DNA of 64,000 bases, taken from assembly GCA_021234155.1 (NCBI GenBank), contig JAJEKV010000057.1, positions 8,134,856-8,198,855 of the forward strand, read 5' to 3'. The DNA comes from Isoetes taiwanensis (taxonomy: Eukaryota > Streptophyta > Lycopodiopsida > Isoetales > Isoetaceae). Shown here piece after piece: positions 44,319 through 55,974 of the stretch; position 1 is the first letter of the stretch, and each line of letters opens with the position of its first letter. Below the pieces are notes generated by a model. The model saw only the letters and a program-made list of their open reading frames with translations. It ran no database searches and was not told the DNA's origin. Position numbers and translations under genes: made by a program.

Positions 44319-45026
44319 TATTATAAAATTATTGTGTATGTCCGTCTTCAACCTCGCCCTAAATTGGGCGGTCCAGATTTAACTTAGACGTTAGACGGTC
44401 CAGATAGCACATTTTTCTTCCCGCTCACTTTCTCCACGGTGGCGCAGAGCAAGGCCATGCAAATATGGTGGACCGTGAAGCAGGGGAAGGTCATTGGGCA
44501 TGGCGATGGCAGGATGCGGCCCTAATTTGGACGGCTGGAATTATAGGGTGAAGATTTTGCTTACTTTTTTTTTCTTGGGTTTGAAAGGCAGAGAGCTTTG
44601 GACGGCCGGAGCGTTTCCCTCTTCAGAAGTTCTGTCGACATCCAAGCGCTGTGAGCAGCAGGCACACCAATTTCATTTCCATGATTCAGCTTTTCCTTTC
44701 TACTCCCCGATCAAAAAATTAATGGACTTCTTAGTTCTATATTCCACCTCAACTGACTCCCTAATTTCGACACTGCCCAGTGCTTCACGCAGGCCATGCC
44801 GGCGATGATTTGATATGACTGCTACAGGTAATTTTGAATTCCCTTGGTTCTTTTTGCTTGCAAGTATATCTCTGGTTTTAGCTTCATTTTCCTTTAAATT
44901 GTATGCAGCTATATAAGGCAAAAAATCTCGCAAGCAAGGTGCTTTTACTTAGGCCATAGATGTTGCCATTCTGTTGAACTGTAGGAGCAGGTTGCTAAAT
45001 CTTATATTTTAGGAATGCAATTGGCC

Positions 45027-45338
45027 TTACTGATGTGCAGACTTTATGATCTGATGTTGTAGCTTGAGTGAAGACGCCATAGCTAAGAGCAGAGTTGGGC
45101 TTTTTTCTGCTAAACTATATTTTCCAAAGACCTCTTTAATTCTGATAACGTTTCCTGCAGGGATCTCGCTGAGTTGTACCAGTTGAAGCATCCAACCCTG
45201 TAAATAGCCACAACTTGAATATGGATCCAACATCTCTGAGTTTTTTCCCTTGAATATGGCTCCCAGTGCAGCACTTAATATAGCATTTATTCCGACGCAG
45301 AAAAGAAGTTCCTGAGGCAGATAAACCCATTGCATCAA
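45027..45338 (-). other. Conserved fragment, paralogue of 11757-12197
   Basis: This minus-strand frame contains LFCVGINAILSAALGAIFKG and KNSEMLDPYSSCGYLQGWML. The central part matches the plus-strand frame at about 11970-12060. Strand and function are uncertain for the reasons given there. It lies inside the outer Helitron 42255-46873. The rest of that element (44319-45026 and 45339-46786) has no recognisable gene. Confidence 0.4.
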
Positions 45339-46786
45339 TTTCTGTCCATGAAAATCAGGTTAGAAGAATCAGATTCAATAATAACTGCAGTCTGCTACAT
45401 GAAAATGATAAATGAATGTAGCATGTTTGTTCTAAATCTATTTTTCAAAGAGAGGAATATACATTAAGTACAGCCTAATGGTGTTGCATGATTAATATGA
45501 TCCATAAAACTATATGGATAAAGACCATAGTTTCCAGTTGTTGATTGTTCATTTGCTTTTGTTATCTTATTGTAGCCAGTTTGTTTTCCCTTCTAATATT
45601 TATTTTTGGCAATAGAATAGAAGGCATGCTTTTGCATAAGAGTAGTTGGGCCTGAAATTGCTATGTCATGTGTGCAGGTCTACACTGTCGAAAATGCATA
45701 GATGAGCCATGTCTGAAGGAGTGCAAGGGAGCAGTGAAAGTTTTGAAGTTACGTTTTATATCTGTGCTTAAGTGCGGCAGACTTAACAACTTGAGATGTC
45801 AAATTAGTTGGCTGCAATTTGTTTGGTTTCTTTTGCATACATGCTCGAGTTTTAAATCTTGAAGAAGTGGCAAGTCATGGCAATGGAAACAGAGTAAGTA
45901 AGGGTTCAGTTGGAAAGTACTTTCTAGGTTACAACGTGATGAAAAGGTGACTTCGACCATGCCATGTTTTGCATTTTTCTTTGTTTTCATGTTGATGCTC
46001 ATTTTCTTTTAGTCTTATTTCATGGTTAAAGTTATTTTGAGTCGAAAAAATATCTGATAACATAGCGCAATTTTTATATGTTGTTGTGGTGATCTGATAT
46101 AGCATTGAAAACACATTCAACACATTCTAACTTCGATCATTTGCAGGTAATTTGCATTCGACATTGCAAAGTTTTATTGGGAGCACCATGGAAAGTGCAG
46201 CATTTAAAGCTGCGGTGCATGGCCAGATATCCACATTTTATGGCTAGAAGGCGGCTATATAAGTGAATTATAGCATGAGCTACTTAATGAGTAAATTTGC
46301 CGAACATCGCAATACATTGTTGTCTTTATAGTTCAGACAACTGTTCGTATTCAACAATGCATACGAATAGCGAGTGTAATTTGTATTGCATGAACAATGT
46401 TAACTTTAACGGATGGTGGTGTTGTAGTTAATATATTTGCATGAACGATGCCTTCAAGTTTAATATAGGACACACCAGTATCAATACTTTATTTAGGACA
46501 CATCCCAATATCAACACAATTTCGGCATATGGTATGGAGTTATATATAATGATATAATCTACTATCTATTTGGCCTTTAAAGATAAGGACGACCCAATGT
46601 GTAGTAATAACAAATGCATTAACTATAAGAAATGACTACCTAGAGAGGACTTCCACTACCACGAGAATGATAGGAAAGAGACATCCATCTAATCCACATA
46701 CAAATCCCAATTGTTTTTTTTTTTCCAATTGGGATTTCTACGTGGATTGGATGGTTGGAATAGATGGCTTTTCATTTACAGGTCCT

Positions 46787-46856
46787 CAATATTTACAGAA
46801 CCAAAACATTGCCCAGCAACGCAATATTTACAGAACCAAAACATTGCCCAGCAACG
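46787..46856 (+). repeat. 35-bp duplication containing half of a Helitron hairpin
   Basis: Two exact 35-bp copies, 46787-46821 and 46822-46856, each start CAATATTTACAG and end TTGCCCAGCAACG. Each ends inside the hairpin, after the left arm, the loop and the first base of the right arm. Only the second copy is completed by CTGGGC and CTAG. The breakpoint inside the hairpin points to strand slippage at the fold-back. Confidence 0.85.
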
Positions 46857-46873
46857 CTGGGCACTGTTTCTAG

Positions 46874-48549
46874 TCCATTGTATTTTTATAGAACATCTTG
46901 TCGTTACCAATTAAACATTTCTCACTTCTTGCTACCTTCTGTGTTTGTGAAGATATCATAGATCGAGTTTCAAACACGCTTGTATGTTTGTACTTAAGAA
47001 ATTGGTCACGTCCAAGAAGTTTCCATTCGACAAACTCAACATCCAATAATCCGAGCCTACCGGATCTGGATAGTAAATTTGGCTGTCTGAAGGGTTTGCA
47101 CAACAGATAATTTTAATCTAAAAAGGATAAATGAGATGATAAAAATTGAATGATTTGGGTCATCAATTTTCCAATGGAGCTCTAACAAAGCACAGAAACA
47201 ATTATGGGTTGTGGGTCTTTTGGATCAATAAGCAAGCCATAATGTGATGAATTGAATTGAAATCATGCAAAAAGAGTGACATAGAAGAATCCAACAATAC
47301 ATGATGAGAATGAGAACCCAAAATGTTAACCCAAATGTAAAAATATGGTATGAGTGAAATGAATGTTAAAAGATATGGAATACATTCTATTTTTGCATGG
47401 CTAAGGGGCTCGGATTTGAGCCCCATTTCTCATCATGCAAGGGAACACATTATGGTTGATTGGACACCAATTATGCATGCAAAGCAGGGGACATTATGGT
47501 CTGATTATATAAGACACCCTGGAGGTGAAGAATCTTCACTCGCCTTGATCTTCCCTTACGCTTCTAGCTTCATTGCGTTTGATCTTCCCTTAAGCTTCTT
47601 GATCTCATGGCTAGAGGAAATACACCGCCCGTGGGAATAAACTGAGGAATCCACTTCTAGCAGCCATCCCTAATGCGATGATGTTTGTGGCCGAAATTTT
47701 TCGCCTCGAGGTAACCAATCTTGCGGGAACAAGGAGCAAGAGTTTCAGATAAGGTGCAAAATGGGTCGATCGTGTTAATGAGGGAGATGAGCGACTGCAG
47801 TGTTTATAGAAGGCGATGGTGTAGTCCTTCGTGGTGGTATGTGAAGATGATTCCTCCCCGATTATTAGAAGCTTTAAGTGTTTCAAAATCCCCATGAAAT
47901 CCTCAGAAGGTGCTAACCGCTTTTTGGCTACTGATTTAAAATAGTTCGGATCTTTAAGGTTCCAGTTTAGATATATATATGAAGGTTTAAAATAGTTCGA
48001 TCTTTAAGGCTCCTATTGTAAACTTATGTAAAGTCGACCGTAAGTGAGCTTTCAAGTAAGCTTTTTGTATATGCCTATTGTAAATTTATGTAAAGTCGAC
48101 CCGAGAAGTGAGCTTTCAAGAAGCTTTTTGTATATGCTTAAAGTTTTTTGCAAGCTTTTCGTATGTTTTTGTATATGCAGACAGTATTAATATAAAAGAA
48201 AGTTCTGAATTTAACGCGGTCTTTCTGTTTTGAGAGTGTTACGAACCTTGTGTCATGCACAAAAAAAATGTATTTCATTCTTTCTTTCTCTTAAATGAAT
48301 TACATGTTCCATCTACTAGTAATTGAAAAATGGGACACGAGAATCCCCTCAAATACAATGATATTGGGATCTCTTGTTTGTACCGAAAGCTAATGGCCAC
48401 CCTTTTTCTGGATCCTTCCTTGGAATCATATTTTGCCCGCCATCATATATTCCAATGAAGTTATCTTTCTTGAACACCGTAAGCAAGCATTCTCTCAAAA
48501 TGTTTCACACATCTAACATTTCTATTTTTGAAGCGTAGAAAACACGCGT
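46874..48549. other. Region without recognisable gene
   Basis: Short frames only. There is a local direct duplication around TAAAATAGTTCG(G)ATCTTTAAGG (about 47937 and 47987) and another around GTAAACTTATGTAAAGTCGACC (in two parts, about 48020 and 48080). 48365-48540 is the inverted partner of 39735-39890 and may belong to the 3' part of the transposase-like gene to its right. Confidence 0.4.
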
Positions 48550-49287
48550 TGATACTTGTTAAAACTACTTGAAAAAGGATACCTTTTCTCGACTTATGAC
48601 ATCCTCATAAGAGCCTGCACCATTCGGTTTCTTCTACAGTATCTCTCTGCGGGCATCTCGAGGATCTGCCAACATAAATCACAAAAGATTGGGCAAACTA
48701 TCAAGTATCCTTTCTTCTTCTGCAATTGAGAGGGTGTAAACCACCTTACAACCTTTCACTTTGTGTTTGGCCTGAGGCATACATAATTTAATCGCTCCAA
48801 CTTGTCCCACATAGATCGTGGCCTTATTTTCCCGGACCACGACTTGTAACTAGTTTTGAGCGTGGCAACTTTTCAAAATAATAACCTTCAATAACCTCAT
48901 CACCAAATGACAAATTTCTGCCCATGCATATCTTGGAAATCATTCTCAACAACGATCTTGGTTTGGTGCACATAACAATATAAAATTCAGCATTTTCGGT
49001 TGTTAGCGGGTGCAACAATCATAAAACCGCCGCCAACTTTGAGTTGGCTACTAAGATCATTTTATGTTGCCAAAGTAAACCGGTTCTTCACTTTCCCTCT
49101 CTCATCATCCTCGTTACTTGATCGTGAGGCTCAACCACAACTAGGCCATTCGCCAATATGTGATTTATTGGGACAAGAATCCCAATTCATCTCTAAGCAA
49201 TCAGTGCAAAAACAAGAATGCTTCCTCACCTGTAAATGTGTTGGTTTCGTTGAGCATCCGAGAATGCAATGAAAACTTCTTGTTCCT
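48550..49287 (-). pseudogene. 3' part of the transposase-like gene, split off by an LTR retrotransposon
   Basis: On the minus strand, directly after the retrotransposon, a frame reads HLQVRKHSCFCTDCLEMNWD then SCPNKSHIGEW (about 49150-49220). This is a C-x-C-x2-C...C cluster of the kind I recall at the end of DDE-like proteins related to the gene at 55975-58622. Further on, another frame (48824-49018) reads FYIVMCTKPRSLLRMISKIC and GDEVIEGYYFEKLPRSKLVT. Frameshifts separate the pieces. The target duplication TTCCT on both sides of the retrotransposon shows that 49287 and 55870 were once adjacent, so this belongs with the right-hand gene. Confidence 0.55.
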
Positions 49288-49888
49288 TGTTTGGGGTCCG
49301 CACGCAGGATCGCTGAGGGACAGATCTCCAATGAGATCCTTGAAGTCCTACGGGGCAAATCCCCGACACTCTTGTCACGTGGGATTTTTGCTAACAGAGG
49401 AAAGAACAAGAAAAACTCGGATAAAACAAAGAATTGCAATACACAATGAAACACACAAGACACTTGTGGAGAACACGGCAATCCATTGATCAAAACAAGT
49501 GTACAATGAAGGCTCAAAAGAGCGCTGTACAAAGCCAAAGATGTCCGCTTTCTGTAGTGACACAAAAGAACACTCGAACCCTCCCGGGAAGGAGCAAAAA
49601 TGCTACAATATATAGGAACACCTGAGTGGCCCTACGGGCCTGAATCTGATCCTCATCATGACAACGCGTGCTCCACTACTTGGGCACTCGAACAGAAATG
49701 AGCTGTCCCCAAGGCCGTGTTAACAGACAAGTAGTGGCCCGGTGGGTCCTACCTTTGGGTCTTCTCTTCTTGAGGAGCTTTGACCAGGTGGGCGCCTTTG
49801 TGGATCCCTCTTCTTGGACACCGTACCGGTGGGGCCTCGCCCTCATGCGACAAGTATAGACCTGTGGTGTCCGCCAGCATGGCTAACA
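49288..49888 (-). repeat. 3' LTR
   Basis: It matches 55259-55869 along its whole length. Differences are mostly small clustered changes in GC-rich words, for example CTCCCGGGAAGG against CTCCCAAGG, and GACAACGCGTGC against GACAACGCTGCGTGC. It ends (element 5' side) at 49888 next to the polypurine tract. Confidence 0.93.
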
Positions 49889-50089
49889 CTCCCCTACCAA
49901 ACTACACTTATTGGCTAGAAAAGGGGCATGAATTCCGGGGTGGGAATCCTCGTTCATCTTTCCGATCTTGAATATAGAGATGAGGGAGGCTCACCATCAG
50001 ATTCAATCGAGTGTTGTTCGCCTCTTTTCCAGATTTGCTTGAGTCCTGGATGCCAAACATTCGGGTGCTCCTATGAGAAAGCCTTCAAA

Positions 50090-52925
50090 TCATGTTCTCC
50101 AAATGTGGCGTGGATCTCGAGATGGAAGATTTGTGATCTCCATGTATAAGACAAGGTCCAACCCGAACTTTCCAAAGATTTGCATTGGGGTTGCAAAATG
50201 GATCCGCACTTGCGTTTCTCGCATACTACGGAGTATGGTCATGAGTGCCGCATGCACTCGCATGAGTGAGGCAAAGGGAGAGGCGTGGCTATTGGCGTGA
50301 GCGGCGAGCGCCACGGGCGTGGGTCTACCAAACCTCGACAAACATCACACGCGTCGCGTGTGTATTTGTGAGCATCTTTGAAAAGTGGGCCAAGAATACC
50401 CAAAGAAGGAGGAGTTTCCTTTGCCGTGGTTGTCTCCGCACGAAATGACCACCGCCAAGTCCTTCGTGGGCTTGTTTGACTAGATCAGGGACTTCGTGAG
50501 GAAGAACACATCGTCGAGCACATTGTCTTTGCCACATTTATAGAGATGGCCAGCAACCATCGTGATAATCTCGCCAGCGAAGGAATTGTTGTTTATGCGT
50601 AAGTTGTCTTTCCTCGAGAGAGCGTGGGGTCACTTGACCAGAGTGCTCCCGTGAGGAGAAAGCGTTGATAGTCGTGGTACCAATGAGGCGTGGCGACCAC
50701 GAGAAGCAGGTTGAGCATCCCGGAAGGGCATCGAACTCCTTCCGAGGGATCATCCGCGTGTGTATCGTGAAAGATAGTCGGGGACCGTGTGAGCGTCCCC
50801 GGCTTGTGAATAATTTCAAAAGGGCAAACTCTTGCAATATCAATATCCATCGAAAGCAATTCGCCCGTGGGGTTTGGGCTTATTGATTAAATATAGAAGA
50901 GCTTGATGATCCACATAAAAGCGGGTTTGACTACCAAGAAGATAGTGTCGAAGCGTTGTACACAAAAAGATAAGGCCAAGGGCTTCCCTTTCCGTGGCGA
51001 ATAGTTGCGCCAGCGAGATTGAGTTTTCTCGCCGGCGTGTCCGATGGGCTTGTCCCGATTTGGTGCATACTCTTGAGCTAGAAACGGCTCAATCGCGCAA
51101 AGCCCTCAAAACATCAACATGGACATGGAATGGTTTGTCCCATTGAGGTGGTACTAGCCGCGGGGGCTTCGTGAGCTTGACTTTGAGTTCTTTAAAAGCT
51201 TGATTTGCATCGGATGTCCAAGTCCATGTGTATGGATTTCCAGTCAGTTTGTGAATTGGATCGGCAGTCGGTGCCAATTCTGGAATAAAGGTGGCATAGA
51301 AGTTGACTTTGCCAAGAAAGGAACGTGTGTCCTTGATGTTCGCAGGTGGATATGCTCGATGACCACGGTGATTTTGGTCGGGTCCGTTGTAATGCCGTGT
51401 CGACTCACGACATGTCCCGTATACACACCGAGGTGACCACGAAGGTGCACTTTTCCGGATTGAGGCTAATTCGGTTCATCACAGCGAAAAACTAGTTCAA
51501 GTTTTACCAAATGGTCCATAACGGGTGTAAGTGGAGAAGTCATCCCGAAAGACTTGCGAAAGGGATGAACTTGCATGTACTCTTGAAAAACAAAGAAGCA
51601 TAATGCGTTGAAATGTGGATGGTGAGTTTGACAATCCAAAAGGAACGACTTTGTAAGCAAAGGTACCCCATGGAGTAGTGAAGGTAGTCTTTAGTTGATC
51701 TTCTTCTCGAATGGATATTTGATTATAACCGGAGAAGCCGTCCATGAAGGAGTACATCTCGTGGCCTGCTACATCTTCCAACACTTGATCCGTGAAGGGG
51801 AGAGGGAAATGATCCCTTTCCGTGGCTTGATTGAGTTTTCTATAATCCACACAAACGAATTTTTTCCATTATGTTTGAGGGCAATAACAATAGGACTTAC
51901 CCATTCGAATGTTTGACCTAAAGAGATAAGTCCAAATCCCAAAAGCTTGTCAATTTCGGCTTTAACCTTTTCACGGTTGTTTGGGTTAAGCCGGTACTGT
52001 CGTTGCTAGATGGGTCTAGCATCTGGCTTGGTGGGAATCGAGAGTTGTCCCAATTCTTTCTTGATACCTCGGAGGTCTTTGTAGCTCCAAGCAAAGATGT
52101 GCTTGAAACGTTTGAATAGCGCAATGGCTTGCTCCCCACGCCTTTGGCGAGGTCGCGTGCCAATCGGATTGGTTGATTTGTTCCAATATCAATTATGTCT
52201 ACTGCAGGAGTTTGAATGTGTGGAATGACTTGATCATCCTGAACAGTGTGGGCTGGCTCACAGAGTACGACAGGATGTTCATGTTGACCAATTTTGAAAA
52301 ATAGTGGCGTGCCACTAGGAGTTGGTGTGGTGTCTTCTTGAACAGGAGGAGGAGCTGGGGGTACCGTCTCCTCATGTGGAACCAATGTGACGTTGTTACA
52401 AGGTGTCAAATAGGGGTCAACCAGCGTTGCTATGCCTTTATCAATATCCATGTCTTCCCATGGTTGATTGTATTCAGGTAAGCCGTGGAGTGGCAAACCC
52501 TTGGCTTGTAACCGATAGGTGTTGCAAACTTGTTCGTCCTTCACCGCCCGGATTCATGGATCTACGAAATGATCCGCCCGTGTGGTCGTGATCCATCGCG
52601 GGCGATGAGCTTGCCATCCGTGATAACAAGTTGATCTGTGGCCCGAGTAGTGAATGCTTTTAGCTTGTCTCAAAAGGGTCGCCCCTACTAACATTTCATA
52701 ATCTCCCTGATCTTCTCCTCGCTCTCAAACACCGAATTCCATGGTAAATTGTAGATCTCCAATGTTGACTGGTATTGGTTGTGTAACTCCTTGTGGTCGC
52801 GTGATATGGCCATTCGCAAGCTTGATGTCATAAGGCGATGGAGCTCCTTTATGCCCAATTGTCGCCCGAGATTATTATGCATTAAGATTGACCGCTACCG
52901 CCACCATCGACCAACATGGTGAACA
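50090..52925 (-). pseudogene. Ty3/gypsy pol remnant (PR-RT-RH-IN)
   Basis: Order on the minus strand: a retropepsin-like TMLVDGG at about 52900-52920; RT from about 51900 (IDYRKLNQATERDHFPLPFT, then YSFMDGFSGYNQISIREEDQ, TTPWGTFAYKVVPFGLSNSP) with the catalytic pair as RDDFSTYTRYGPFG near 51500-51540; LGHVVSRHGI-like and TDPTKITVVIEHI at about 51345-51430; RNase H start PFHVHVD near 51115 and FEIIHKPGT near 50810. The integrase zinc finger follows as QAHEGLGGGHF at about 50445-50480, then FGRPTP at 50320-50335, then FGKFGLDLV near 50170. YxDDFS and MDGFSGYNQ point to a non-chromovirus plant lineage. Stops and frameshifts make it inactive. 51918-52544 is an open linker rich in Pro and Thr. Confidence 0.88.
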
Positions 52926-53379
52926 GCCTTTTGGCCCACGCGGTGCATGCACCGCGGGTGTTGATGTGGCGTAATCGTGACAATGTGTAATACAGGTTTT
53001 GTAAAATGTGCTTTCGTAGTCCGGACATAGTTGTAGGATAGTCGTAAGGCTGAGAGGAATTTTGATTTTAGCAAGTTCTTGTTGAAGTTCAGGAGGGATT
53101 GCAGGTAGTTGTGGTGGATCCGTGGGTTGTTGTTGCTCAGCAATAGATGTCGCTACATTGTTGAGGAGGTCGACTTCAGCAGCAATGTTGAGTGGTGGTG
53201 TTGCAGATGTCGTGGCATTCGTGGTCGTGGCTCCCGATCGGGTGGTAGCATTGACAGACTTGAGTGCCTTACCTTCTGCACGTTCGATGAGTTGAAGCAG
53301 ACTTTTGCGAAGTTTAGGTTGAACATGAGGAAGTAGTTGATCCAGATTGGGTGCAAAATGAACAGATTTGGTTGATGGC

Positions 53380-55134
53380 TCAGCTGGTACAGAATCGGCT
53401 GCAAAACTTGGTGCACGGGTGCTTATGGCGTGGGGAATGAGGGAGAACCTCAATCCAAATTGGAGGATTCAAGGCTGGTGTTGATTGCATGGTAAATTTC
53501 TTCTTGGAGTTGATCATCCAATTGTTTTTGAGTTGTTTGCTGTTGGCGTGGTTGTTGTTGTGGTGGCCGTGGTGGCCGTTTGAGCACTGGGCGTGGGCCT
53601 TGCCTTCCCTTGGCTTCCCATACTTGAAAAGGTGTAAGACGCACTGTCGTGGTTTGATTGGTGCCAGGAATTTGTATTTGAACTTGAGGAAGTTGAGGAC
53701 AATCTGCAGACTGATGACCCCATTGGTCACAGTTGAAACATTGGGACTTGCTTGGATCAAAAGTGGAACGAGGAGGTCCACGTTGTGGTTGCTGTTGTTG
53801 CTGGGGTTGTTGTTGTTGTCGTATTGCCTCGTGGTTCGTGGTTGAGTTTGCGTGGGTACCTTCTGCACTTGGTGAACAAGACGATGTCGATACGGATTTG
53901 GTCGTGGATTTGTACATTCTTCAGCGCTGGTGTGGTTCTGCATGTTGCAGCGTTTGCAATGGATCATGCTATCCACAGAGTTACACTCATTCGCCAGATG
54001 TCCTGAGTACTGGCAAATAGTACACCAAATGTTATTTCTTGGGAACCAGCCGGGAGGCGGTCCGAGGTGCGCGTGGGTGTAGCCGAGGGAAATGGGAGTA
54101 TCGTGGCTTGATCACCGCGTGAGGAAACATGAACAGAGTGATTGACTAATTCAATGGCTTCTTGTAATGTCTTGGGGCGCAAATACTCACTCATAAATCG
54201 GATGTGAGAGGGTAAGCCTTGAAGAAACCACACTAGAATTTGGCTTTGGGTTGGAAATTCCTTCAACTTGTTGACTAAGATCCGCAATCGGTCCGCAAAG
54301 TCTCTCGCGATTCTCCGGTTCTGCTTTGAGTGTGTTGAGGTCGCTCAGCCAGCTTGTTGATCATCCGCAAGGGTGCCGTAATGGGAAAAGAAAAGAGGTC
54401 TTCATGTGTATCCAATCTTGTTTCCAGTGGCTTTTGTTTGCCATCAGCCATTCGTGGGGTGCTCCACGCAGGGTCGTCGAAAAGATGTGGAATTTTAGTT
54501 TTGGATCGGAGTGACCATTGAGATCTGCAAGTGACTCAAATTCATCCATGTGAGCCTGAGCACTCTGGTCTATGTGTTTACCTTTATCATTTCCAAAGAG
54601 TGGATATTGGAGTTTTAAAGCATGTGTAGGAGTCACAAGATGAATGGGTGTTTGCATTTGTGGAAAAGAAAAGACAGTAGGTGTTGGTTGCTGCATAGGT
54701 ACCGAAACTGGCATAGGTTGTGTGAGATTAGTAAAAAGAGGTACTGAAGCAGTTGTAGTGGGAACAAAGGTTGTGACAGGCATGAACAGCGTGTGGGGAA
54801 CAGTTAAGGGAACAGACGGTAGGGGAATTGACAAAGGTGGAAGCGGTGGTACCGAAGTTCCTAAAGAAAGATTACCAATAGAGAAAACATTTTGCAGATG
54901 TTCCAGAGAAAATTGCGGTGGTTCTGTCAGATCTTGAGTTGGGGATTCCGGTGGAGTAAATTCAAAGGGTCGTGTTTGCACCTCCGCATGATGTGGCTGC
55001 GACGGAACGGAACAATGGCGACCTTCCACGGGGGAGGTCGGTCCGAAAGTTGTCGTGGTGTAGGTGGAACAGTTGCGCCTCGCATTACCGGAGAAGAGAC
55101 AATCGAACCCGAGTGTGTATGTGGACATATTCAT
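53380..55134 (-). pseudogene. Ty3/gypsy gag remnant
   Basis: The first frame (55134-54361) has a Pro/Thr/Val-rich N-terminus and then LKLQYPLFGNDKGKHIDQSA, HMDEFESLADLNGHSDPKLK and FHIFSTTLRGAPHEW, the retrotransposon gag domain. After a frameshift, 54287-53964 continues with LVNKLKEFPTQSQILVWFLQ and GLPSHIRFMSEYLRP. A second shift leads to 53917-53450, with the zinc knuckle CFNCDQWGHQSADC (C-x2-C-x4-H-x4-C) at about 53697-53740 in a Gln-rich context. 53453-52875 is a further open frame linking gag to the protease. Confidence 0.85.
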
Positions 55135-55258
55135 GGGGGCGTCGCCAGTTCATGGCGGCAGCGCCTTGACTCCATCCGGTGTTGAATATCGTCGGGGAGT
55201 AAAGAAGGGATTGAACATGGTATCAATACAGACTTTCGGAGCCCGCAAACAGCGCCGG

Positions 55259-55869
55259 TGTTTGGGATCCGCACGGATCGCTCGAGGGACAGATCTCTCG
55301 CGGAGATCCTTGAAGTCCCAAGCAGGGCAAATCCCGAGACACTCTTGTCACGCTGGGATTTTTTGCTAACAGAGGAAAGAACAAGAAAAACTCGAGATAA
55401 AACAGCAATTGCAATACACAATGAAACACACAAGACACTTGTGGAGAACACGGCAATCCATTGATCAAAACAAGTGTACAATGAAGGCTCAAAAGAGCTG
55501 ACAACAAAGCGACCAAGATGTCCGCTTTCAGTAGTGACACAAAAGAACACTCGAACCCTCCCAAGGAGCAAAAATGCTACAATATATAGGAACACCTGAG
55601 TGGCCTACGGGCCTGAATCTGATCCTCATCATGACAACGCTGCGTGCTCCACTACTTGGGCACTCGAACAGAACTGAGCCGCCCGCGGCCGTGTTATCAG
55701 ACAAGTAGTGGCCCGCCAGTGGGTCCTACCTTTGGGTCTTCGCTTCTTGGAGGAGCTTTGACCCGCCGTGGCGCCTTGTGGATCCCTCTTCTTGGACACC
55801 GTGGCGAGTGGGGCCTCGCCCTCATGCAGCAAGTATAGACCTGTGTGTCTGCCAGGCCTGGGGCTAACA
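55259..55869 (-). repeat. 5' LTR
   Basis: The upstream LTR in element orientation. It ends TTTGGG...AACA/TGTT at the boundaries expected for TG...CA and is followed on the minus strand by the putative primer-binding site. The target duplication TTCCT lies at 55870-55874. Confidence 0.93.
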
Positions 55870-55974
55870 TTCCTTCAATGCTTGCTGCCCAACTTTTTTT
55901 CTATCAACTTCACCAACACTAATTTCCCAAAATGCCTCTTGACTACAAAGATGTTTCAAGTAAGATGATGGGGC

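Larger units (their letters stand above)
42255..46873 (+). mobile_element. Composite Helitron hosting a nested Helitron
   Basis: The outer element begins TCCTA at 42255-42259 and resumes at 44319 with TATTATAAAATTATTGTG. Joined across the nested element these give TCCTATATTATAAAATTA, a family 5' end. The subterminal CGCCCTAAATTGGGCGGTCC follows at 44371. The 3' end at 46847-46873 is GCCCAGCAACGCTGGGC, then ACTGTTT, then CTAG, with host T after it and host A (42254) before the 5' end. The own sequence is about 2.56 kb and includes the conserved fragment at 45027-45338. No transposition protein is present. Confidence 0.85.
49288..55869 (-). mobile_element. Ty3/gypsy LTR retrotransposon, complete ends
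   Basis: Two LTRs of ~601 and ~611 bp (49288-49888 and 55259-55869) run, in element orientation, from TGTTAGCC to ...AAACA. They are flanked by the 5-bp direct repeat TTCCT (49283-49287 and 55870-55874). A purine run, GGTAGGGGAG, stands immediately before the 3' LTR as the polypurine tract, and GGCGCTGTTTGCGGG lies two bases after the 5' LTR where a primer-binding site belongs. Gag, protease, RT, RNase H and integrase traces occur in that order from right to left, as in Ty3/gypsy, with many frameshifts. The integrase core is very short. The LTRs differ in numerous small indels. Confidence 0.93.

Noticed and set aside
44494-44808. 104-codon frame as a gene
   Set aside because: There is no recognisable domain, it has a low-complexity start, and it lies in Helitron interior DNA. 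Length alone is not evidence.
53489-54937. Plus-strand frames opposite gag (Val/Gly-rich)
   Set aside because: They are antisense shadows of the minus-strand gag, which has the zinc knuckle and gag domain.
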